A DNA stretch of 64,000 bases from Okapia johnstoni (lineage: Eukaryota > Chordata > Mammalia > Artiodactyla > Giraffidae), in NCBI GenBank assembly GCA_024291935.2, contig CM044307.1:101251461-101315460 (forward strand), read 5' to 3'. Each line of letters begins with the position of its first letter. Position 1 is the first letter of the stretch. The notes beneath the pieces were generated by a model. The model ran no database searches and was not told the DNA's origin. It was given only the letters and a program-made list of their open reading frames with translations. Shown piece by piece: positions 44,001 through 59,000 of this stretch. The position numbers and the translations under genes are program-made.

Positions 44001-47000
44001 CTCTGGTTCCTCTGCCTTTTCTAAAACCAGCTTGAACATCTGAAAGTTCATGGTTCACATATTGGTAAAGCCTGGCTTGGAGAATTTTGAGCATTACTTT
44101 ACTAGCATGTGAGATGAGTGCAATTGTGCGGTAGTTTGAGCATTCTTTGGCATTGCCTTTCTTTGGGATTGGAATGAAAACTGCCCTTTTCCAGTCCTGT
44201 GGCCACTGCTGACTTTTCCAAATTTGCTGGCATATTGAGTGCAGCACTTTCACAGCATCATCTTTCAGGATTTGAAATAGCTCAACTGGAATTCCATCAC
44301 CTCCACTAGCTTTGTTCGTAGTGATGCTCCTAAGGCCCATTTGACTTCACATTCCAGGATGTCTGGCTCTAGGTGAGTGATCACACAATTGTGATTATCT
44401 GGGTTGTGAAGATCTTTTTTGTACAGTTCTTCTGTGTATTCTTGCCACCTCTTCTTAATATCTTCTGCTTCTGTTGGGTCCTACCATTTCTCCTTTATCA
44501 AGTCCATCTTTGCATGAAATGTTCCCTTGGTATCTCTAATTTTCTTGAAGAGATCTCTAGTCTTTCCCAATCTGTTGTTTTCCTCTATTTCTTTGCTTTG
44601 ATCACTGAGGAAGGCTTTCTTATCTCTCCTTGCTATTCTTTGGAACTCTGCATTCAGATGGGAATATCTTTCCTTTTTGCCTTTGCTTTTCGCTTGTCTT
44701 CTTTTCACAGCTCTCTGTAAGGTCTCCTCAGATAGCCATTTTGCTTTTTTGCATTTCTTTTCCATGGGGATGGTCTTGATCCCTTCCTCCTGTACAATGT
44801 CACGAACCTCCGTCCATAGTTCATCAGGCGCTCTGTCTATCAGATCTAATCCCTTAAATCTATTTGTGACTTCCACTGTATAATCTTAAGGGATTTGATT
44901 TAGGTCATATCTGAATGGTCTAGTGGTTTTCCCTACTTTCTTCTGTTTAAGTCTGAATTTGGCAATAAGCAGTTCATGATCTGAGCCACAGTCCTCTCCT
45001 GGTCTTGTTTTTGCTGACTGTATAGAGCTTCTCCGTCTTTGGCTGCAAAGAATATAATCAATTTGATTTTGGTGTTGACCATCTGGTGATGTCCATCTGT
45101 AGAGTCTTCTCTTGTGTTGTTTGAAGAGGGTGTTTGCTTTGACCAATGAGTTCTCTTGGCAAAGCTCTATTAGCCTTTGCCCTGCTTCATTCTGTACTCC
45201 AAGGCCAAATTTGCCTGTTACTCCAGGTGTTTCCTGACTTCCTACTTTTGCATTCCAGTCCCCTATAATGAAAAGGACATTTTTTGGGGGTGTTAGTTCT
45301 AAAATGTCTTGTAGGTCTTCATAGAACTGTTCAACTTCAGCTTCTTCAGCATTGCTGATTGGGGCATAGGCTTGGATTACCATGATATTGAATGGTTTGG
45401 CTTGGAAATGAACAGAGATCATTCTGTCGTTTTTGAGATTGCATCCAAGTACTGCATTTCGGACTGTTTTGTTGACCATGATGGCTACTCTATTTCTTCT
45501 AGGGGATTCCTGCCCACAGTGGTAGATATAATGGTCATCTGAGTTAAATTCACCCATTCCAGTCCATCTTAGTTCGCTGATTCCTAGAATGTCGACATTC
45601 ACTCTTGCTATCTCCTGTTTGACCACTTCCAATTTGCCTTGATTCATGGACCTAACACTCCAGTTTCCTATGCATAGCCTACACACAATCAATTATTGGG
45701 AGAATTGGGGGATCAAGATTTTGTGGGATTGAGATGAAGCAGAACAGCCAAACCCTGGGAAGGAGAGAAACCAGCTTCTCTAGGTGGCAGTTCACTAATG
45801 ATTGAGTCAGCCACATCCATTTATTTCCTGTCTTGATGTGCTTCTATGACTCAAATGCTATAGAAAGATATTCTGACTCATCTAAAGTGGGTTTTTCTTA
45901 CACAAAGACTGATAAGAGTGAGGCACCTTTATTAAGGGTTACTCCAAGACTGTGTGGGTAGGGCATTTCCTCAAATTCATTGAGAGTTATTATAAAAAGT
46001 TGGAAGAAGGATACCAAGAGTTCAGAAGAACTTGTGCCTACTATATTGTTCATCCATAAATTGGAGTAATCCAGAGTAATGGAGTAAGAAATCTTAGGTA
46101 AATCAATGGTATTTTGATCCTAGTAAAAACAAATTACTCGTGAAATCTCAATGTCCTGTACTTCTGGTAAGATGGTTCTTTTATATCACTGTGCTTGGGA
46201 AAGTATAAAATAATACATTCAGATAGTATTGTTTTTATGACCAACTAAGGAGATCTGTTTTTTAAATCCTTATTTTCCTTGTTTCCTGTTTTGTTTTATA
46301 TAATGTATTTTATTTTGATTTTATATGTGTTCAGTAATTTGAACTTATAACTAGTTTGTTTTTAGCTCAACCATGACTTTGCTTTTTTGTTCCATCTTTA
46401 GTTTGCAAACCTTGCACTGAACCTATTCCACTGTGTACTGACGGAGAATTTCTCACTGTGGATCTTAATACTACACACTTCTGTTGTCCTCAATTTTACT
46501 GTGGTAAATATATTTTAATTAATTAAAAACATTTAGATATGTTTGGCATTTAAGAAGTCCAGTGCCTCTTTTTAAAATTTTTTTAAACTAATTTTTATTT
46601 GTTTTATTTATGTAGTCTTGGCTGCACTTGGTCCTCATTGCTGCCTGCAGGCTTTCTCTAGTTGTGGCGAGCAAGGGCTACTCTTCATTGCAGTGCTCAG
46701 GCTTCGCATTGGGGTGGCTTCTCTTGTTACAGAGCATGGACTGTAGGCATGTAGGCTACATTAGTTGTGGCGCATGGGCTCTAGAGTGTGGGCTCAGTAG
46801 TTGTGACGCTCAGGCTTAGTTGCCCAAGGGCTTATGGGGTCCTCTCAGTTCAGGGATCAAACCCATGTCCCCTGCACTGTCAGGCAGGTTCTTAACCATG
46901 GGATCACCAGGGAAGGCTCAGGCCAGTTTATGTTAGCTGTACGGTTATATCAGACCTTAGTCGATTTCTAGCATATTAAATATAGAGTGCTTCTTGGACA

Positions 47001-50000
47001 ATTTTGTTGCCTCCCCAAAATAGATTAGCTACGAGGTTTCTCCTCATCCTAGACTTTCTAGATTTCTAAGTGATTTCATACCCTTTTCACTTCCCTTCTC
47101 TTCTTGCCCCCCTGCCATTTCTCAGGGCTCTTAATGAAAGGAGCATGTCCTAACTGTACTACTACTGTTGTATCTGCTTGTGAGTCCTTTGTTCTGTCCT
47201 TATTGACACATTGCAGTTGGGTGGTGGGCGGTCAGCTCTGGGGAGATCCCAGTACATCAGTAATGGCAGTGAATGATAGCTAGTGAAAACTAGCATTTAA
47301 ATGAAGTTAATCTTTACCCATGTTATTTTTTTAATTTAGTGTGTGAGCCAAATCTTTGTCCTATGCCTCTATTCACCTGTGCAGAAGATATGAATCTTGT
47401 GAAAGAAAATGTATCTGGTCAATGTTGTCCAACATGGCATTGTGGTAACTAATTTTTATACTTTAAAGTCTTATTACATTGTATTAGTATATTATGATCG
47501 ATATAAATATGTTGATTTTTGCCTTTTAGAATGTAGCTGTGAAAATCTTGTTATGCCAACTTGTGAAGTGGTAAGAGCACATACTTTGACTGAATTTTAA
47601 CATAATATAAATCAATTTTTTCTTCCTTTATTTCTTTCATTTCTGATTTCTTCTCAGAGTAAATGGAATTATTCTCTTTAAGTTGTAATGAAGTAAATTA
47701 AAAGAAATCTGCTTTGATATAGGGAGCACTCAACATTTTATATTTTACTAGAGATAGGAAGTTCAGTTCAGTTCAGTCACTCAGTTGTGTCCGACTCTTT
47801 GTGACACCATGGACTACAGTACGCCAGGCTTCCCTGTCCATTACCAACTCTTGGAGCTTACTCAAACTCATGTCCATTGAGTCAGTGATGCCATCCAACA
47901 ATCTTATCGTCCGTATTCCCCTTCTCCTCCTACCTTCAATCTTTCCCAGCATCAGGGTCTTTTCCATTGAGTCAGTTCTTCGCATCAGGTGGCAAAAGTA
48001 TTGGAATTTTTTAGCTTCAGCATCACCCCTTCCAATGAATGTTTAGGATTGATCTCCTTTAGGATGGACTGGTTGGATCTCCTTGCAGTCCAAGGGACTC
48101 TCAAGAGTCTTCTCCAACACCACGGTGCAAAAGCATCAATTCTTCGGAACTCAGCTTTCTTTATAGTCCAACTCTCACATCCATACATGACTATTGGAAA
48201 AACCATAGCTTTGACTAGATGGACACTTGTTGGCAAAGTAATGTCTCTGCTTCTTAATATGCTGTCTAGGTTGGCCATAGCTTTTCTTCCAAGGTGCAAA
48301 CATCTTTTCTTTCACTGCAGATGGTGACTATAGCCCCCCCAAAATAAAGTCTATCACTCTTTCCCTTGTTTCCCCATCTATTTGCGGTGAAGTGATGGGA
48401 CCAGATGCCATGATCTTAGTTTTCTGATTGTTGAGCTTTAAGCTAAATTTTTCACTCTCCTCTTTCACTTTCATCAAGAGGCTGTTTAGTTTTTCTTCAC
48501 TTTCTGCCATAAACGTGGTATCATCTGCATATCTGAGGTTATTGATATTTCACCCAGCACTCTTGATTCCAGCTTGTGCTTCATCTAGTCCAGCACTTCT
48601 CATGATGTACTCTGCATATAAGTTAAATAAGCAGGGTGACAATATACAGCCTCGACGTATTCCTTTTCCTATTTGGAATCAGCCTGTTGTTCCATATCCA
48701 ACTCTAACTGTTGCTTCTTGACCTGCACAAAGATTTCTCAGGAGGCAGGTAAGGTGGTCTGGTATTTCCATCTCTTTAAAAATTTCCAGTTTGTTGTGAT
48801 CCACACAGTCAAAGGCTTTAGCATAGTCAATAAAGCAGAAGTAGATGTTTTTCTGGAACTCCCTTGCTTTTTCAATGATCCAGCGGATGTTGGCAATTTG
48901 ATCTCTGGTTCCTCTGCCTTTTCTAAATACAGCTTGAATATCTGGAAGCTCACGGTTCACATACTGTTGAAGCCTGGCTTGGAGAATTTTGAGCATTACT
49001 TTGCTAGCATGTGAGATGAGTGCAATTGTGCGGTAGTTTGAGCATTCTTTGGCATTGCCTTTCTTAGGGATTGGAATGAAAACTGACTTTTTCCAGTCCT
49101 GTGGCCACTGCTGAGTTTTCCAAATTTGCTGGCATATTGAGTGCAGCACTTTCATAGCATCATCTTTTAGGATTTGAAATAGCTCAACTGGAATTTCATC
49201 ACCTCCACTAGCTTTGTTCATAGTGATGCTTCCTAAGGCCCAATTGACTCTGCATTCCAGGATGTCTGGTTCTTGGTAAGTGATCACACAATCATTATTT
49301 TTTCCATTGGTGACTGAATCTACCAGTCTTATATCAACATAAGTTCACTGGTTTAAAATGAAGCACAATATAGAAAATATATTATCTCAATATTGAAAGT
49401 GTTCCCAGTGATTCTTTGAGAAAGTGTACTAACAATGCATTTGTTTCAGAGGAGGAGGGTGTATGAATAGGTAACTAACTTTCTGTACATTCTTAGGAAT
49501 TATCTATGAACATACCAACCTTCTAGAAATTATAAAACTTTAACTTATAGAAACGATAGTTATGACTCTAGTATCATGTATTTAACTATTTTAGATGGAC
49601 ACTTAGATAGATCCATAACCATTAGATATGACACTTTGCAAGTCTTTTTTTTTTTCCCCTTTCAATAGTTACCTCTATGATATGCCTCTAAGACTTGAGA
49701 AGGATATTATATTCCTGGCTTTATCTATCAAAGAAGACATGTTTGGGCTTCCCTCATAGCTCAGTCAATAAAGAATCTGCCTGCAATGCAGGAGACCTGG
49801 GTTCAATTCCTGGGTCAGGAGGATCCCCCAGAGAAGGAAATGGCAACCCACTCTAGTATTCTCGCCTAGAGAATCCCATGGACAGAGATGCCTGGCAGGC
49901 TAGAGTCCACAGTGTTGTTTTTAAAAGTACATTGTCTTAGACACTGAAACAAATATTTAATAATATATTTCTTTTTTAGTAACAACTTTATTGAAATATA

Positions 50001-53000
50001 ATTCACATACCATACAATTCAGCCATTTAGAGTGTGAAATTAAATGGTTTTTATTTGCTTACTGATTGTGCAACCATCAGCACAATCAATTTTAGAAAAA
50101 TTGTATTACCTCAAGAAATTCTGTACCTCTTAGGAGTTACTGGTGTCCCTCAAAACTCCCTCGACCTAGGAAATCACAATATATTCTCTATCTCTATAGA
50201 TTTTCTTATTCTTAATATTTCAAGTAAATGAAATCATATAAGATGTGGTCTTTTGTGATTCCTTTCACTTAGCATAAGGTTGTCAAGATTCATCTGTGTT
50301 GTAGCACGTATCAGTACTTCATTTCTTTTTTACTCTTAAATAATATTCCATTTTATGGATATAACCAGACATTTGTCCAAATAAAATATGCAGTGGACAA
50401 TAGCACTTGAAGAGTTCCTTACCATCATTAGCTATTAGTTAGTAACTCAGATGGTAAAGAATCTGCCTGTAATGTGGACCGAATTTGATCCCTGAGTCAG
50501 AAAGATCCCTTGGAGGAGGGGGTGGTTACCCACTCCAGTATTCTTGCCTGGAGAATTTCATGGACAGAGGAGGCCTGAAGTTCAGTCCATGGAGTCGCAA
50601 AGAGTCAGACATGACTGAATGACTAACCCTTTCACTTTTTCAAATGAAAATCAGAACTATAGTGAGAGATCACTTCACACTCACTAAAATGACAGATATT
50701 AATACATGTTGGCAAGGATGTGGAGAAATTGTAAACTTCATGCCCTGCTGTGGGAATACGAAACTAGCTGCTTTGGAAGACAGCCTGTTAATTACTCAAA
50801 ATGTTAAATATGTAGTTACCATATGACTCAGCAATTCCACTCCTAGGTATATATCCATGAGAAATGAAAACATACATCCACACAAAGCTTGAATGTTCAT
50901 AGCAGCACTATTCATAACAGCTAAAAAGTGGAAATGTCTTGAGGTGACTTTGCTACTGACTGTAAAGGGGAGGGATGCTTGCTTGAGAATAAAAAATAAT
51001 ACCATCATATTTGATTAATATTAAATATCAGTAGAACAATCAAGGAGCTATTTCCTTTGATTGACATTGGGTACTTATGAGAATAAAAGTAACTAAATCC
51101 ATGAGTAATATCTCAGAGGAAACAAGTTAGGAAGGAAGATGAGAAGATTTAAAGCTAAGCTTGAGAGGACACTGGGGCATTGTGGCTATAACTATTGAAA
51201 GACAGGTAAGTGACTTAAAAGAGTTAGTGACAGCCTACTTCCTTATCAAATCTTTTGGAATAGTTTATGCAGTGGGAGAGCTTGAGTTATTACTATTTTT
51301 AACTCTATATTTCTAATAATTTATTTCCAGTCCCACTGGAATTGTATAATGACTAAAAGTCATAAAGCATCAAATGTGTTAATGTTTATGAAATTACTTT
51401 GCAACCCATAAAGCACTATAAAAAGTAGAATATTACTAATTATGGAGGAAGTGCCTTTTATATATTACTATGAATTTATCTGAGTTATTTTTTGTGTTGA
51501 TAATCAAATTAGTTTTTATTACTGTCATATGAGAATTAAAGATATCCAGGAAAAGTTAATGTTTAAAATACAATTCTTGAAACTTTAGGCCTGAGTCCTA
51601 CTTGAGAAGAACCAATACAATTTTCCTAGTAAAGAAAAGTTTAAGTGTTGGTCATGACAGCAATTTACTTACTACCTTGCCTGGAAAATCGCAAGGACAG
51701 AGGAGCCTGGCGGGCTATAGTCCATGGGGTTGCAAAGAGTCACACACAGCTGAGCAGAGGGCAGAGCAGAGCAGAGAGAGAGAGAAAGATTATAGCACTT
51801 TCTGTACATCAGCTTATTTGAAGCCCTTATATATATTGATCCATTTGTATCTTTCAACAGTTCTAAGAGGCAAACAGTATTGTTATCGCCATTTTGTAAA
51901 TGAGGAAGGTGAGGAGCAGACTGGTTAAGTAACCTGCCCTAGATCACACAGCTAGTAAGTGGCAGAGCAAGATTGGCAGAAGGGCGGTATTGTTCCTGAG
52001 CCTGTGTTATTAGTCGTGCACTCTTCTGCTCTGGTTTTATATGCCATAGCAGCATTGCTATATGCACACATCAGAGTTCTGGACCACCTCTACAGAGCAG
52101 ATCAAGAACATTTTCCTCAAGAGAAGTTTCTAGGATTAGCAAGCGTTCTCTTATCTTGAATTGCCCACTAGAAGCTCGGAGTCAAACAGTATAATTTTAT
52201 TTTATTTATTTTATTAATTTGTTTATTTTAGTTGGGGGCTAATTACTTTACAATACTGTGGTGGTTTTTGCCATACATTGACATGAATCAGCCATGGGTT
52301 TACATGTGCTCCCCAGGGCAAACGATAAAGATCATCTTATCCATCTTCACTCATTTAATAGATAAGGAAATTAAAGTTTAGACAGACTGTGTAGTCTATG
52401 ATCATGTTGCTTATTGCGAGTTTTTTCCTTAGGTTACTAATCAAATGACTACTGGGTTAATCAAAGCTTGTTCCCTATCAAATATTTACTATGACGTTGC
52501 TATGTGGTTGTGGGGTAGGATACTTATTAGATGTTATATTGTGTATTTTTTTCAATGGTAATACAATAAACTATGCTGGTAAGTCATATAATAATAATAT
52601 CTTTCTAATAGGGAGAATTTACTGCAATAGACTACAACTTTCAGAGTGATTGTGGATGTGTACAGTATCTCTGTGGTAACTATGTCTTTGAAACTTTTAA
52701 TGATAATCATATTATTGGTATAAGTTATTCACTATTAAAAAATTATTTTTGAGATATATTACACATTTTAAGCCATTTGCCAGTTTTGAATATAAAAAGC
52801 GTACTTTTTATTTTTTAATTTCCTCTTGTGTAATATTCCTAAATGTTCTGAGAAACTTCACAAGTGAAGTCGCTCAGAAACTTCATAACAAGACATAAAA
52901 ATGATTCTTTTTCAGAGGCTTCACAGAATTTCAAGTTGATGCCAAGGTGCTTTTTTGTGTATATAATTTAATTTAAAAACAGATAACATCTGAAAGTGAG

Positions 53001-56000
53001 AGATTTTTGATTACTGTTTTATTATTATTGATGTTAACACTGCGTGGCATGAGGTTGATTTTTCTATGAAATAACAAATCTTCTTATTAAGTAGGTTAAT
53101 ATAAAATAAACAGTTGTTCAATATCTTGAAACTTTGGTATTTTTATATGAGAGAAGAATTAAATCCAGCATTGGCGAGACACAAAGAGTTTCTGAGCTGA
53201 ATTCTTCATTACTATTCTAGCTTACCTAAAGCCACTTTCAAAGATGTGATAGAACATTATATCAGCTACCTTCATCGTAAAGGATGACTTATATAATTAT
53301 ATATTTTGCAGCACAATAAAATTGAAAATTTTTCTCTCAAAATAACAAAAACATGAAATGTTGCACAATCCCTTCATGAAGAGGCCTAGTGTTATTGATT
53401 TATATTTTTGCCTTCATTTATATCCACTCCCCCAAATTGTCATGTTATGTTTCCAGAAGAGGTAATAGCAAGTAGCTTGATGATCACTTTAGGATAAAAT
53501 TCTAGAATCTGCTATATATTATAGCTTTTAGAGAAAGTTCAAACAGTAAATAGTAGTTGAGTTTACATATAATTTCTTACTGTATGTTAAGGAATAAGTG
53601 TCACACTCATTATTAAGTGAACTCAAGCGATTAGCAATATATAAAGTTAAAGATCTTTATTGGTTTTTAAAAAATTGCACATCACAATAAAAACATAGTC
53701 TTAAATAAAAGTTCTATTGATTGATGAATAAAAAAACCTGAATATCATACTTTTTGTTAACTTTTTTTATCTTTTCTTAGAAAAGGATGATGTGTGTGTA
53801 TTTCAAGAAATATCAGTATTGAATCCTGGCCAATCTATGATAAGGTATTTGGAAGGGGATTTTTGTCACATGGTAGAGTGTCTCGAGGAAAAAGATAACC
53901 ATACAGGCTTCCACACTTTGAACTTTACTATGGTGAATTGTTCAAAAGAATGTGATGTTGTAAGTATTTTTTCTAAGTCATTCTGATACAAGTTTATTAA
54001 TCTTAAAATGGCAGCTGCAGAATTTGAACAAGTAAATACTCTATAATTTAAAAATATACACTTGAATAGTGCTTTAATAATCTATTAATTTGTAATGTAT
54101 CTATATAATGCAGTATCCTTTTCCTGTGTATAACCTTGAATTTCAGGAGTCTTATTTTCTATACAGCTTGTTTAACCTGAGCTTTTTATATCTGCTTGGT
54201 GAATCTTGGCTGCTAGATGTAAAGGTTAACAACTACTTCACCTCTAATATAGCTATATAAAATTATTTGATGTGCCTCAAATTCAGCCTTAGAAATCCTT
54301 ACAGATATTCTAAGAGAGCATAATTTTTTAAATTTATTTTTCACTGGAGGATAATCACTTTACAATGTTGTGTTGGTTTCTGCCATACATCAACATGAAT
54401 CAACCATAGTATGTGTATGTCCTCTTCCTCTTGACCCTCCCTCTGAGAGCATATGTTATAATGGGAAGCACTTTCAGAATTAATTCATTAAAAATATCAG
54501 TACTGCTGTTGGCTAATTCAAATTATTACTATGCACAGCACCAGGTATATACTCCACCTCCAAGTGATTATGATTGTTGTGGTACCTGCAAAAATATATC
54601 GTGCAAATTTCAAATGGAAAATGGAACAACAGTTATATATGAGGTATGAATTACTTCATTCCTAAAATGTATTCCTCTGGAGGGTAGCTCTCTGTGCTAT
54701 TTTCTGAATAAGGTGTTCACATAAATTTGAAAAATCTCTCTCACACACACAGTATTCTACATACAATAAGCACACCCATGTTGAGCACACTTGCAGCACA
54801 AAAGATATAGTTAACATTTTAAAGTACATGATTCCTTTTGCAGAGGAGCATATTTAACTGATTTCTCAAACTTATTTTATCATAGATCCTTACTTTTCCC
54901 CCAGATGTTAGGAATGGGCTTTGAGAAATGTCGATTTCTAATAATTAGAACAAAGGAAAAGAGTGTTATTTTATTCACTCATTTGAAATGAAGCATTTTA
55001 ACAAAAATCTGAAACTCAAGATGTTAGTACTTTATTAATTCAGGTATTGAAGATTTCAGTAGGTAAATATAAGAAAAGATTTAAGATATTTGAAAATTTT
55101 TAAAAGAAAATTTCAAGAGTAATGAATGTTCTATCACATCGCTCCACAATATAATAATTATACAGAATTCTTCCATTATCTCATAATAGCTCTATGGAGG
55201 TTTGCAGACTGACCTACTCTTTCCCTTTTTTAGAACAGAAGAAGGGAACCATGTAACTTTAGTACAGTTATTAGTGATGTCATCAGATTTAGGAGGGTCA
55301 CAAATTCTGATTATAATTTGCATTACCTGAGGATAGTTCCAATTTATTATTGCTATTCTTAAGTTTTTTCCATTAATATTTTAATTATATGGAGGTCTTA
55401 TTTATGGTATTCTTAATTACATGGAATTAGCTATATACCCAAAAGAAAAACAGATTTCTCCAATCCTGTGCATTTTACTAAGTAAGAAAAAGTTAACAGT
55501 TATCTTATTTTAAAACAATATAACATATGCTTGTTGCCCATTTGTTTTATAATTATGTGAAAAATAGTGTTATTGATTTAAATAATGTTAATATTATTTA
55601 TCTGTTTAATCATAGCAATATTTCTACTTCATATTATATTTTTTAAAGAGGGAGTCTTGAAAAAGCAAGCTTATAAAAATGATGAGGAGACAGGTGTCAG
55701 TGAGAGAAAATGAATCAGAGGTTACTTGAAAATATACAGTAATGTGGGGATTTTAGTAAAGAGCAACATAAACTCTATAGATGTCAATAATTCAGGAACT
55801 ATTGGTGTATATAATCAGTATTCACAGTGATAACCCTGATATTTAAATAAAAGATTAAATTATGTTTAGAATATTTATTGTGAACACAAGTAATATAGGT
55901 AAATGTTCATCAAGATTGTTATAATAACTCTTGACTCTTTCAAAGATAATTTTTATTTATCTAGAAATCTAATTCCTATGGAACAACTAATTTTTGATTC

Positions 56001-59000
56001 CAAATAAATTCGAACATACTATTTGAATTGAATATTAGAATTAATATTTGATTTTGAATGTTTTATCTTCTCTTAGACCTGGACTTGTAGATCTTTTCCA
56101 GTTAAGGTTCATAGAGGACCTGAAGACATTTATAAATTAAAATAGAATCTATAGAGAAGGAAGCTTGTCAGAATTTTTGCTGGTCCACAAGGAATCTTCA
56201 AGTCAGAGTTTGACTAACATTTTAAAATTCGGGTTATAAAAAATATATAGATTAACAATTACAGCCTAATAGTTATATTATAATTAGTTTCATATGATTT
56301 TATTTGTAAATAGGAATTCTGAAATCAGGAGTGAAATAAACAGTTACTATCTTAAAAATTTGTTAAAGAATAGGGATACATTTAAAAATAACCAGAAGGC
56401 ATAGAAAACTAGAACTATAGGTGAATAATCACTATCATCCAAAGATTTTTAAATTTTTTGGTGATAAGGGAGTAGAATAAAAAATAAACAAGCCTCAAGT
56501 GGGGAGTCATACTAACTAATATGATTTGTTGTTTTATAATTAGTGAGGGAATATTAGAGCAAGACCTTTGACACTTGGCCAAATTAGATAATTAATTTTG
56601 TAGTAGAAAAAGATGCTGAGTTGTCTTTTTCCTCTTTATTGTTTTGTTCCACATTTACATCTCAGTTCTAATATGAAACCAAACACACCCACCCACCTTC
56701 CACATACATGAACTTTTAATCATTTTAGATAAGTTTAGGTACAGTTCCAGACAGACATTTTATGTCACAAGAAGCTCTCTCAATCTTGACTTGACTTTTG
56801 ATTCAGTAGCATAGGAAACATTCTACTTATGAAATATAGCAGATTTTAATAAGCAAACAGAATCTTTCTCTTTTATTTTTAGGAGGGGAGCACCTGGCAC
56901 TATAATTGTACTACATTTGAATGTGTTAAGACTGATGAAGGGGCAATGATTCTTAACTACAGCATGGTCTGTCCACCTTTTAATGAGACTGAATGCAAAA
57001 TGGTTTGTACTTTGATATAGCCAAGAAAGTTTAGCATTAAATATAATTTTAAAAATGCACATTAATATGTTTTCCAAGGTCATAGATACATGGTTTTTTT
57101 ATTTTGGTAAATGTTTTATTTTCATATGTACATAAAAGCTTGATTATATTTCCTGTTTGACAGTTTCAGTTGTATATGGCACTCCAAATAATTTTGACTC
57201 ACCCTGAACGGACATATGTCTGGGTTTTTAATATGTAGACCAAAGGATTATTGAAAAATCTTTTGATTAGCTGACTTAGCCTCTCTTTCAATATGGATTA
57301 ATAAACTAATTGATCTGAACTGGGTCAAGTTCCTCTTTCTTAATCACACAGCAGATTTTTGATGTCATTTGCTTTTCAATGCGTGGTGGCCTAAGTGAAC
57401 TTTGTCATAGTTTCTCTGAGCATGGGCCACTGTGAAGCTCAGCTTATGCCAGAGCATAGCTGATCCTTCAGTTTTGCTCTTCCAAATCCTTATTCTCCCA
57501 GAGAAGAGCTCGTTGGGACAGTAGATTTTTGAAAGTCACATAGTTTTTTAAAAAGATTATTTGTAGCCTTAATTATTTAGGAAATAATAATCCCTAATGA
57601 AAAGTAAACTTTATTCTCTTGTGTGAGGCAATATTTTTCTTTCAGTGTAAAGAAATAGCATGATTTCACTGATTTTTTTCAACATGTGCCCTTTTAGTGA
57701 TGATGGTTAGCTAGCTGGCTGAATAATAAGATACAATATGTACCAAAGTAATAGAATTTTACCTCTTTAAAGATCCTAGGCATCATCTTATTTCACAAAT
57801 CCATTTTTATAGAATCAATTATTCTTTTATTTTAATTACAATTAGTGAGTTACTAAAAGCAATCAGGAAATTATGTTAAGAATTCCAAAAGATAATCAAT
57901 AAAATTTTCTTAATTTAGCCTTTGGCAAGAGACATTCAGAAGCAGAGGATTTGTTTAAAATAATAAAATGTTAGAGAAAAAGAGATATCATTTTAACATT
58001 CAGTTATATTCAGGAACTCAGTCTAGTCTCAAAAAGTAGTTTATTTCAAGGAGTCTAAAAAACACAATGATCTCTGTTTAGAGTACCTCTCAACTTGGTA
58101 AAAAAATCTTTTGTTGTATTTTAAATGTGTTCTTTTAAGTAAGTTAATCTTTTTGCACTCTTTTTCATGTTACTTATGAAGAAATAACAATTTTAAAACA
58201 ATTTTAAAATATCTGCTCCTAATTTTAAAAATAAAAATTGTTATTAGATATAGTTGTTTCAATCCTTCTTCTATAAAAGTCTTTGTGATATTTAGTAAAT
58301 ATATTGAAAAGTTAGTTTTTTATTTCTAATCTAGGAGGAAATGAACAAACATTGAGTTTTAACACTATTCCTTCTCTCATCCTAGAATGAAGGGATTGTG
58401 AAGCTTTATAATGAAGGCTGTTGCAGGATCTGTAAGTGAGGACAAATTATATACATTAATTTAATTAGTTTTAATTGTTCATGATTATGATTTTTCTCAT
58501 AAGATTCACTTCTTATGTTGCAATGAGGGAATGTATTTTGTAACGTATATTATTTAAATGTTTTTATGACAAGTGGTTGATTATTTTGTAATTTAGTCTT
58601 TATCTTCTGGAACATAAATACAGTTTTTAATTTAGATGAATTTTAATCTAAATTTAATTTAAATATTAGAAATGTCTTTCTTGATGCATTTCTCAAAAGG
58701 TATTGCACAGAATTTCAGTAGGGTTTAAGTTTAAAAACTACTCTATGGTCAAATGTGCTTTAAACTACACAAAATTGTTATGAGACTCCAATAAGGACAT
58801 AGAGAGTATGATATTTCCCAAACCTATTTGAACAAATCTATGGTTCTGTATAATTAATACATTTGAGAAATACCAATTTAGTGAGTTATATTTAAATAAT
58901 ATGTATATAAAATATTCCATAAATATAAATAAACATATTTATACGCAAATTTATATTTATTTGAATTATATGGTTTATTTCATAGTGCTTTATAACACCC

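Noticed and set aside
44886..45692. 268-codon open frame as a host endonuclease-like gene
   Set aside because: It is the endonuclease part of the BovB LINE, bounded by a target duplication; related broken copies occur elsewhere in the window.
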